Source: JACVRW01 sp963825345 (lineage in GTDB: Bacteria > Actinomycetota > Thermoleophilia > Solirubrobacterales > Thermoleophilaceae). From it: DNA of 64,000 bases. The stretch covers positions 434,001 through 498,000 of the forward strand of contig CAWGSQ010000012.1 in the NCBI GenBank assembly GCA_963825345.1, in the 5' to 3' direction. The position numbers were made by a program, and so were the translations under genes. Shown one piece after another: positions 57,899 to 64,000 of the stretch (the stretch's first letter is position 1; every line of letters begins with the position of its first letter). The notes below the pieces were generated by a model. The model made no database searches. It was not told the origin of the DNA and worked only from the letters and a program-made list of their open reading frames with translations.

Positions 57899-58729
57899 CA
57901 CGTCGCCGATCCACGTGAGCGGCGCGGCCGCCTCGGCGGCCTCGCGGCGGGCCTCCGGAACGGTCACGAGCAGCTCGTAGTCGTCGCCGCCCGTCACGGC
58001 CTCCTCGGCGCTCACGCCCGGGGCACGGGGCACGTCGCCGAGCCGCACCACGATCGCCACGCCGCTCCGTTCCGCCACATGGCGGGCGTCGGTGGCGAGC
58101 CCGTCGCTCAGGTCGATCATCGCGCTCGCTCCGGCACGCGCCAGCGCGGTCCCGCTCTCGAGCCGCGGTTGCGGCCGCAGGTGCCGGGCCACCAGGTCAT
58201 CCGGCACCGTGCTGCCGGCAGCGAGCACCCGCCGGCCCGCCTCCGAGCCGCCCAGGTCACCGGTCACGCCCACGAGGTCGCCCGGGCTCGCGCCGTCGCG
58301 GCCCACCAGATCCTTCTCCCGGTCCGCCCAGCCCACCACCGCCACGGTCAGCACGAGCACAGGGCCGCGCACCACGTCGCCGCCCGCGATCGTGGCGCCA
58401 CACGCGGCGGCGAGCTCCTCCATCCCCTCGATGAGTTCGAGCGCATCCACGAAGCCCTCCGGCAGCACCACCGACACGTACGCCTCGCCCGCCTCGGCTC
58501 CCATCGCCGCCAGGTCCGAGAGCGCGGTTGCGAGCGCCTTCCAGCCGATGTCGCGCGCGCTGTGCGTGCCGCGCTCGAAGTGCACCCCGTCGACGAGCGT
58601 GTCGATGGACGTCACGGCGAAGGCGCGTGCTCGCGTGACGGCCGCGTCGTCGCCCGTCCAGCGCACGAGCCTGCCGCTGCGATCGCTGAGGGTGGCCTCG
58701 ATAGCCGCGATCAGGTCGAGCTCGGCCAC
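57824..58729 (-). CDS. thiL: Thiamine-monophosphate kinase
   Basis: A 301-aa ATP-dependent kinase making thiamine diphosphate. Motifs are WTGDDAAVTRARAFAVTSIDTLVDGVHFERG (in parts: GDDAAVT and TSIDTLVDGVHF), WKALATALSDLAAMGAEAG, GGDVVRGPVLVLTVAVVG, AMIDLSDGLATDARHVAERSG and VTGGDDYELLVTVP. The C-terminus ends GLSGYEHA, like the usual GYDHF. It lies 9 bases downstream of the penicillin-binding protein gene. Confidence 0.94.
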   Translation of the reverse strand: MAELDLIAAIEATLSDRSGRLVRWTGDDAAVTRARAFAVTSIDTLVDGVHFERGTHSARDIGWKALATALSDLAAMGAEAGEAYVSVVLPEGFVDALELIEGMEELAAACGATIAGGDVVRGPVLVLTVAVVGWADREKDLVGRDGASPGDLVGVTGDLGGSEAGRRVLAAGSTVPDDLVARHLRPQPRLESGTALARAGASAMIDLSDGLATDARHVAERSGVAIVVRLGDVPRAPGVSAEEAVTGGDDYELLVTVPEARREAAEAAAPLTWIGDVSAGSGLVLLGPDGPVSGLSGYEHA

Positions 58730-58738
58730 GAGACGGGA

Positions 58739-60910
58739 TCAGCCGGGTGCGGCTGTGCCATCGCCGCCGTTCCCGTTCCCGTTGCCGTTCCCATTCCCGT
58801 TTCCATTTCCATTGTCCGGAGCGGGTGTCTCGGGGGTCTCTGGAGTGGGCGGCGTCTCGGTCTCCGGCGCGTCGAGCGGCGCGTCCTCGTAGAAGCGCGG
58901 GTCGTACTTCTGGTCGGGCGTGGTCGTGGTCCCGCCCGGCCCGTAGTACTCGCCCGTGTTCGCCGAGCCGGTGTTCGCGTACTTGCCGAAGAACGGCGAG
59001 AACTCGGCCGGCTCGCTGGGCTGCGGGAAGTCGTCGCAGTTGTCGCCGTGCGCCGTCGACATGAAGTCGTGCCAGATCATCGCCGGCCAGGTGCCTCCGG
59101 CCACCGAGCCGATGCGCGTGGCCTCCATCGACACCTGCGCGTCGGGATAGCCCACCCACACGGCGGTCGAGAGGTGCGGCGTGTAGCCCACGAACCAGGC
59201 GTCGTTGAAGCTGTCGGTGGTGCCCGTCTTGCCGGCCGTCGGGCAGCCGATCTGGGCGGCGGTGCCCGTTCCCCCGAGCACGTTCGCCTCGAGGATCTCG
59301 GTGACCGCGTAGGCCTGGCCGTCGGTGAGCACACGCTTGCGCCTCGGCTTGCCGAGGTCCTCGGACTTCCCGTCCGGGAACACCACTCGCTTGATCGCGA
59401 TCGGCTTGTTGCGGATGCCGCCCGCCGCGAGCGTGGCGTATGCATTCGCCATCTCGAGTGGCGTCACTCCCCTCGTGAGTCCACCCAGCCCCTCGGCCGC
59501 GTAGCAGTCGAGGTGACTGGTCACGCCCAGGAGGTGCGCCGTCTCGCAGACCTTCTTCGGGCCGACGTCGAGAATCAGCTGCGCATAGACCGTGTTGTCC
59601 GAGGCGAGCGTGGCGCTCTTGAGGGTCATCGTGCCGTTGTACGAGTGGCTGTAGGTCTGAACCTCCCAGTCGTAGATCCCAAGCTCCGGGTCGTCGATCG
59701 TCAGGGGCTTCGAGACGTACGTGGTGCGATTCGGGTCGATGCCCGCGCGGATTGCTGCCGTGAGCACCATCGTCTTGAACGCCGAGCCGGGCTGGCGGTG
59801 TCCCTGCGCAGCGAGGTTGAAGGTGCGGTCCTGGTACTTCGTGCTGGACGCCATGGCGCGGATGTAGCCGTTCGACGGGTCGATAGTGACGATCGCGGCC
59901 GAGGGGTCGTTCGGGTCATAGAGCTGGCCCGCGATCGCCTGGCGCGCAACGTCCTGCACCTTGGGGTTGATCGTGGTGTGGATCCGCAGGCCGCCGCGAC
60001 GGACCACTCCGAAGCCGTAGCGCTCGATCAGCTGCTCCTGCACGAAGTCGAACATGTAGGGCTCGCGGCGCGTGACGTAGCGCGTGCCGCGCTTCAGCCT
60101 CACCGGCTGCTGAATCGCCTCGGCCGCCTCCTCCTGCGTGATGAAGCGGTTCGAGGCCATCTGCCTGATCACCTCGTTGCGCCGATGGATCGCAGCCTGC
60201 TCGTTGCGGAACGGGTTGTACTGCGACGGCGCCTGCGGCAGGCCGGCGATCATCGCCGACTCGGCGAGGTCGAGGTTCTTCGCGTGCTTGTCGAAGAACG
60301 TGACCGCGGCGGCCTCCACGCCGATCGCGGTCCGGCCGCCAACGGTGCCGTACGGGACCGAGTTCAGGTAGTTGTGGAGGATCCAGGTCTTCGAGTGCTC
60401 GTCCTCGAGCTCGGAGGCCAGCTTGGCCTCGCGGATCTTGCGGGCGAAGTCGCGCTTCGGATCCTTGATGTACAGCGCACGCACGAGCTGCTGGGTGATC
60501 GTCGAACCGCCCTGCACGGTCTTGCCAGATTCGAGGTTCTTGATCCCGGCGCGCACGATGGCGTTGAGGTCCACGCCGCCGTGCTTGTAGAAGCGCTCGT
60601 CCTCGATGGCGACGGTCGCGCGGCGCAGGTTCACCGGGATGTCGCGCCAGGGCACGACGCGGCGCAGCACGTCCGACTGGATGAAGCCGAGACGCGTGCC
60701 GTCGACCGCGTAGACCGCGGAAAGCTGGCCCTTGTCGGCCGGCTTCAGCTCGGAGAGGTCGGGCGCGCTCGCGGCGATCGCAAGCACGTAGCCGACGGCC
60801 GACAGCACCGCGATGATGCTCACCGTGGCGAGGACGGCGATGCCGAGCAGCACCGAGCTGCGCCCGGTGTGGCGCCTTCTTCTCTTCAACTTTCGCTGAC
60901 GGTTGGTCAT
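58739..60910 (-). CDS. Class A penicillin-binding protein (PBP1A-like)
   Basis: A 723-aa bifunctional peptidoglycan synthase. One membrane segment (VLLGIAVLATVSIIAVLSAV) precedes the GT51 domain with VAIEDERFYKHGGVD and GGSTITQQLVRALY. The transpeptidase domain has the active Ser in GSAFKTMVLTAA, the SDN motif in TLASDNTVYAQL, and KTG in TAGKTGTTDSFNDAWFVG. The C-terminal ~90 residues are Pro/Thr-rich and end in Asn-Gly repeats. It lies 25 bases after mscS and precedes thiL. Confidence 0.95.
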   Translation of the reverse strand: MTNRQRKLKRRRRHTGRSSVLLGIAVLATVSIIAVLSAVGYVLAIAASAPDLSELKPADKGQLSAVYAVDGTRLGFIQSDVLRRVVPWRDIPVNLRRATVAIEDERFYKHGGVDLNAIVRAGIKNLESGKTVQGGSTITQQLVRALYIKDPKRDFARKIREAKLASELEDEHSKTWILHNYLNSVPYGTVGGRTAIGVEAAAVTFFDKHAKNLDLAESAMIAGLPQAPSQYNPFRNEQAAIHRRNEVIRQMASNRFITQEEAAEAIQQPVRLKRGTRYVTRREPYMFDFVQEQLIERYGFGVVRRGGLRIHTTINPKVQDVARQAIAGQLYDPNDPSAAIVTIDPSNGYIRAMASSTKYQDRTFNLAAQGHRQPGSAFKTMVLTAAIRAGIDPNRTTYVSKPLTIDDPELGIYDWEVQTYSHSYNGTMTLKSATLASDNTVYAQLILDVGPKKVCETAHLLGVTSHLDCYAAEGLGGLTRGVTPLEMANAYATLAAGGIRNKPIAIKRVVFPDGKSEDLGKPRRKRVLTDGQAYAVTEILEANVLGGTGTAAQIGCPTAGKTGTTDSFNDAWFVGYTPHLSTAVWVGYPDAQVSMEATRIGSVAGGTWPAMIWHDFMSTAHGDNCDDFPQPSEPAEFSPFFGKYANTGSANTGEYYGPGGTTTTPDQKYDPRFYEDAPLDAPETETPPTPETPETPAPDNGNGNGNGNGNGNGNGGDGTAAPG
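58767..58816 (-). repeat. 6-base repeat tract encoding Asn-Gly
   Basis: A degenerate hexamer (CCGTTC and variants, plus strand) repeats about eight times at the 3' end of the PBP gene, encoding (Asn-Gly)n. Changes between copies are mostly synonymous, so the dipeptide pattern looks selected or recent. Confidence 0.75.
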
Positions 60911-60935
60911 CTCAGAGTTCGGCGGCGAACCACGC

Positions 60936-61721
60936 TCAGGCCTCGGTTGAGGATAGTGCGTGCTCCCGCAGGCGGCCGAGCCAGCGAAGCCGCAGCTCGG
61001 CGGCGGTCTTGCTGCGCTCCGCGGGCCCCGAGGCCCAGGTCGTGGCGCTGAGCCGCACGCCCTCCTTGTCGACCTCGGCCACTGACACCTCTACGCCCTC
61101 CTCCTCGTTCCGGATCAGTTCCATCGCCTTGTCGAGGTCGGCGTCGAGCGGCAGCCAGACCGACACCTCCACCTGAACGCGCGGGTCGAGGATGGTGTGG
61201 TTCACGACCGAACTCTGGGCGAGGCGCTCGTTGGGCACGATGAAGCGGCGGCCGTCGTCGAGGCGGATGTAGGTGTAGGTGAGCTTCACGTCCTCCACGA
61301 CCCCGGTCTGCTCCTCGAACGTGACGAGGTCGCCGATCCGGATCGGCTGCGTGATCGCGAGCAGGATCCCCGCGATGCCGTTGGCGAGCGTCTGGCGGGC
61401 CGCGAAGCCGACCACCAGGCCGAGCACCGCGGTGGAGGCGAGGATGCCCCTGGCGATGCTCGAGACCTCGTCGAAGTTCGACGCCGCGATCGCGATGCCG
61501 ATTACGAGGATCACCGCGTATGTCAGCCGCCGGACGAGGCGCAGCCGCGTCTGGGCCGCGGGGGAGAGCTCGCCCCTCGTGACCATCTTGCTGACGCTCG
61601 CGCCGCGCTTGGCAATCAGGTGATCCACGACCTGGGCGATCACAATGGCCACGGCGAGCGCGATCCCGGCGTCGATCCAGTCGCCGTTGGTTGCAGCTGT
61701 GTACAAATGAGCGTCCGGCAT
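60936..61721 (-). CDS. Small-conductance mechanosensitive channel (MscS family)
   Basis: A 261-aa protein. Three membrane segments are followed by the MscS pore region, here VGFAARQTLANGIAGILLAI, and the beta domain IGDLVTFEEQTGVVEDVKL ... LDDGRRFIVPNERLAQSSVVNHT. MscS channels release solutes under hypo-osmotic shock. The ATG at 61721 shares a CATG with the divergent gene's ATG. TAGCCT lies 8 bases upstream on the minus strand. It heads the mscS-pbp-thiL run. Confidence 0.92.
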   Translation of the reverse strand: MPDAHLYTAATNGDWIDAGIALAVAIVIAQVVDHLIAKRGASVSKMVTRGELSPAAQTRLRLVRRLTYAVILVIGIAIAASNFDEVSSIARGILASTAVLGLVVGFAARQTLANGIAGILLAITQPIRIGDLVTFEEQTGVVEDVKLTYTYIRLDDGRRFIVPNERLAQSSVVNHTILDPRVQVEVSVWLPLDADLDKAMELIRNEEEGVEVSVAEVDKEGVRLSATTWASGPAERSKTAAELRLRWLGRLREHALSSTEA

Positions 61722-62979
61722 GGCGTATGAGGCTACCCCCGCGCGCGCACGCGCAATCGCGGCCGCGCGCGACTCCGAGGCGTTTCGCGCCGCCCTGCGC
61801 GTGGCCGTGTCGACCCGCGCTGCGGTGCTCCTCGTGGCGATCTTCGCCGCCCTCTCCTTCGGTCCTGCGAGCGGCGGCCTCGCGCGTGAGAACGCCGCGA
61901 AGTTCGACGATCCTGCGCTCACGCACACGCTCGCCGACCCGCTGCTGGCGCCGCTCGCTCGCTGGGACTCGGTCTGGTACCTGCGGATCGCGGACTCCGG
62001 CTACGGCGACAGCGCTCCCCGTGCAGCCTTCTTCCCGCTCTACCCGCTCTTGGTGCGAGCGCTCGCCACGCCGTTCGGGGCGTCGCCGGGCGCTCTGCTC
62101 CTGGCGGCCTACGCGCTGTCGCTCGCCGCGTTCCTAGGAGCGCTCGTGCTGCTCCACCGCCTCACCGAGCTGGAGCTGGGGCGGAGGCTCGCGCGCCCCA
62201 CGCTTCTCCTGCTCGCGGTGTTCCCCGCCGCCGTGTACTTCGGCGCGCCCTATTCGGAGAGCCTCTTCCTGCTGCTGGCCGTCGGGGCGTTCTATGCGGC
62301 ACGCAGCGGCAGCTGGGCGTGGGCCGGAGCATGCGCCGGCCTGGCGTCCGCCACTCGCAGCGCGGGCCTGCTGCTTCTCATACCGCTGGCGATGCTCTGG
62401 TGGAGCTCGCGCCCGCGACGGCCGCGTGACGCCGCGTGGCTCTTGCTCGGTCCGCTCGGGATCGCGGCGTACGCGGCGTGGCTCGGGGTCGTGGAGGGCG
62501 ATGCCCTGCGCTTCCTCGACGTCCAGGAGGCGTGGTCGCGCGAGCTCGCCGTGCCGCTCGCCGGCGCCTGGGACGGCTTTGTGGCAGCCGTGGACGGCGT
62601 CCGTCAGCTCGCATCGGGCTCACGCTCTCCCGTGTACTTCGAGGTGGCCGCCGGCGATCCGTTCCGGATAGCCGCGATCAACGTGATGCTGTTCGCCACG
62701 CTGATCTTCGCGGTCGTCGCCTGCGTGGGCGTGTGGCGCCGCCTTCCGCGGGCATACGGAGCGTGGGTGGGGGCGTCCCTGCTCCTGCCGCTCACATTCC
62801 CAGTGACCCCCCAGCCGCTCATGTCCCTGCCGCGCTTCGTGGCGGTCCTGTTCCCACTCTTCATGTGGCTCGCGATCGTCTGTGACGAGCGCCGCAACAC
62901 CGATCTCGTGGCGGCCGCGTTCGCCGTGGGTCTCGGCCTCTTCACGGCGCAGTACGCGAGCTGGCACTGGATCTCATGA
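61720..62979 (+). CDS. PIG-V-like membrane mannosyltransferase
   Basis: A 419-aa protein with about nine membrane segments. The luminal catalytic-loop sequence is LARWDSVWYLRIADSGYGD (about residues 78-96), with FFPLYPLLVR after it, as in PIG-V/GPI mannosyltransferase II-like bacterial proteins. FPAAVYFGAPYSESLFLLLA and GLASATRSAGLLLLIPL are also typical. The donor is probably polyprenyl-phosphomannose. The ATG shares the CATG with mscS; TACAAA lies 12 bases upstream. It overlaps the HAD gene by 4 bases. Confidence 0.85.
   Translation: MAYEATPARARAIAAARDSEAFRAALRVAVSTRAAVLLVAIFAALSFGPASGGLARENAAKFDDPALTHTLADPLLAPLARWDSVWYLRIADSGYGDSAPRAAFFPLYPLLVRALATPFGASPGALLLAAYALSLAAFLGALVLLHRLTELELGRRLARPTLLLLAVFPAAVYFGAPYSESLFLLLAVGAFYAARSGSWAWAGACAGLASATRSAGLLLLIPLAMLWWSSRPRRPRDAAWLLLGPLGIAAYAAWLGVVEGDALRFLDVQEAWSRELAVPLAGAWDGFVAAVDGVRQLASGSRSPVYFEVAAGDPFRIAAINVMLFATLIFAVVACVGVWRRLPRAYGAWVGASLLLPLTFPVTPQPLMSLPRFVAVLFPLFMWLAIVCDERRNTDLVAAAFAVGLGLFTAQYASWHWIS
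61730..61735 (-). promoter_or_regulatory. Possible mscS -10 (TAGCCT)
   Basis: TAGCCT on the minus strand ends 8 bases before the mscS ATG and lies inside the coding region of the divergent gene. Confidence 0.4.
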
Positions 62980-63650
62980 CCGTCGGGGTGAGGGCGGTCC
63001 TGCTCGACGCGCTCGGCACGCTGGTCGAGCTCCAGCCTCCGGCGCCGCGCCTTCAGCGGCTGCTGCGCGAGGTCGGCTTCGAGGTGAGCGAGGAGCGCGC
63101 GGCCGCGGGCTTCATGGCCGAGATCGCGTACTACCTCGATCACCACCTCGAGGGATCCGACCGCGAGCGCCTGGAGCGCCTGCGCGACCGCTGTGCGGAG
63201 GAGATGCGGAGGGCGCTCGAGCTGCCGGACCTCGACCACGCAACCGCGCGCCGCGCGATGCTCGGTGCGCTCGAGTTCGTGCCCTACCCGGACGTGCTGC
63301 CCGCGCTCGCCGAACTGCGCGAGCACGGCCTGACCGTGGTGATCGCGAGCAACTGGGACTGTTCGCTGCCGGACTGGCTCGCGCCGGCGGGGATCATGGA
63401 CCTGGTGGACGATGTGGTCACCTCAGCCGAGGTGGGGGCGCCCAAGCCGAATCCGCGGGTGTTCGAGCGCGCGCTTGGGATCGCGGGTGTGGAGCCTGAG
63501 GAGGCGCTCCACGTGGGCGACAAGGTCGACAACGACGTGGAGGGCGCACGAGCGGCCGGAATACGCGCGATTCTCCTGCAGCGGGAGGGCGAGGCGCCGG
63601 CGGACGTGGAGGCCATCTCCTCGCTTCGGGAGCTTCCCGCCCTAGTCTGA
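62976..63650 (+). CDS. HAD-superfamily hydrolase (subfamily IA)
   Basis: A 224-aa Rossmann-fold phosphatase-like enzyme. Motif I is VLLDALGTLVEL (the second Asp of DxDxT is replaced: D-A-L-G-T), motif II is VVIASNWDCSLPDWL, motif III Lys is in VGAPKPNPRVFERAL, and motif IV is HVGDKVDNDVEGARAAG. Replacement of the second motif I Asp by Leu-Gly is also seen in REG-2-like HAD proteins, so phosphatase activity is not certain. The ATG overlaps the previous stop. Confidence 0.88.
   Translation: MTVGVRAVLLDALGTLVELQPPAPRLQRLLREVGFEVSEERAAAGFMAEIAYYLDHHLEGSDRERLERLRDRCAEEMRRALELPDLDHATARRAMLGALEFVPYPDVLPALAELREHGLTVVIASNWDCSLPDWLAPAGIMDLVDDVVTSAEVGAPKPNPRVFERALGIAGVEPEEALHVGDKVDNDVEGARAAGIRAILLQREGEAPADVEAISSLRELPALV
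63643..63648 (+). promoter_or_regulatory. Possible -10 (TAGTCT) for the last gene
   Basis: TAGTCT lies 8 bases upstream of the GTG at 63657 and includes the end of the HAD gene. Confidence 0.35.
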
Positions 63651-63656
63651 CTTGCC

Positions 63657-64000
63657 GTGGAGCAAGCCTGGATCGATCCCACGCCACCCCCGCCGGAGCC
63701 CCCCGAGCTGCCGGAGGGCGCGGGCCCGCGCTGGCCTCCGTGGTACGCCGGGGTCGGATTTCTGGTGGCCCTGATCGCGACGCTCGTGGTGGTGGGCATC
63801 GTCGCGGTGGTCACCGGTGCCTCGTCTGGCGACGAGGACCCGACCTTCACCGTGGTGGCCACGTTCCTCCAGGGCGTGATCTTCATCGGCACCGCCGTGC
63901 TGTTCGCGTCCTTCGCCGGAAAGCCGCGGGCAGGGCAGTTCGGCCTGCGCCCGTCGCGCTTCTGGCCGACGGTCGGGTGGGCGGCGCTGGGCCTGTTCTC
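63657..64000 (+). CDS. Membrane protein, probably CPBP-type; 3' end cut by window
   Basis: The first 114 residues of an open frame reaching the window end. A Pro-rich N-terminus (VEQAWIDPTPPPPEPPELPE) is followed by two membrane segments (WYAGVGFLVALIATLVVVGI and VATFLQGVIFIGTAVLFASF) and PRAGQFGLRPSRFWPTVGWA. The FGLRP...W pattern precedes the third segment in many CPBP-family (Abi/CAAX protease-like) proteins. The catalytic motifs would lie beyond the window, so the call is tentative. Confidence 0.6.
   Translation, partial: MEQAWIDPTPPPPEPPELPEGAGPRWPPWYAGVGFLVALIATLVVVGIVAVVTGASSGDEDPTFTVVATFLQGVIFIGTAVLFASFAGKPRAGQFGLRPSRFWPTVGWAALGLF

Noticed and set aside
58079..61051. Plus-strand open frame of 990 codons
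   Set aside because: It runs antisense through thiL, the penicillin-binding protein gene and the end of mscS. Its composition (Arg/Val/His/Gly runs) is that of a shadow frame.

Overview
This is a chromosomal window from a very GC-rich, aerobic or facultatively respiring bacterium. Frequent GTG/TTG starts, the actinobacterial-looking protein repertoire (RsbW/STAS regulators, OtsA plus TreT, Gln/Pro/Ala-rich linkers) and the gene order suggest a deep-branching actinobacterium, most likely Thermoleophilia/Solirubrobacterales. That placement is an inference; no rRNA gene is present to fix it. There is no insertion sequence, prophage, CRISPR array or other clear mobile DNA. No gene-free stretch exceeds 300 bases (the longest is 4823-5105).

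Replication-origin region (1-14300). gyrA (cut by the left edge), gyrB, dciA, recF, dnaN and dnaA run leftward; rpmH, rnpA, yidD, yidC, jag, rsmG, parA and parB run rightward. The divergence point between dnaA and rpmH (9111-9373) is the best candidate for oriC. Two parS-like 16-mers sit at the 5' ends of dnaN and rsmG.

Mixed housekeeping region (14300-28800): tRNA-Ile, a DUF151 nuclease-like protein, an aminotransferase-ddl pair, a membrane-glycosylation cluster (phosphodiesterase, GtrA, two multi-pass glycosyltransferase-like proteins), a YmdB-type phosphodiesterase, an ABC exporter, and a tight tetrapyrrole operon in which a fused AhbA/AhbB-type (siroheme decarboxylase-like) protein lies between hemB and hemL.

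Respiration and export (28800-36600): a split, b6f-like quinol:cytochrome c reductase (Rieske, cytochrome b6, subunit IV fused to cytochrome c) is followed by menaquinone methyltransferase and polyprenyl diphosphate synthase. Then come dcd, tatA-tatC, a TPR-like membrane protein, a STAS protein and tRNA-Lys.

Surface-sugar and core genes (36600-49400): a kinase-like phosphotransferase, a class IV aminotransferase, a UDP-sugar cluster (wecB, wecC, oxidoreductase, hexapeptide acyltransferase), two membrane proteins, and the leftward operon rpsF-ssb-rpsR-rplI-dnaB-purA, in which S6 carries a long acidic/proline-rich tail.

Stress and envelope genes (49400-64000): a leftward run of response regulator, histidine kinase, HtrA lipoprotein, RsbW-like protein, TreT and OtsA; a degenerate M28-like membrane protein; a small FlgM-like protein; a leftward mscS-pbp1A-thiL run; and rightward PIG-V-like, HAD and (cut) CPBP-like genes.

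A recurring theme is a TANNNT hexamer 7-13 bases upstream of the start codon with no ribosome binding site, suggesting that leaderless or near-leaderless mRNAs are common here.
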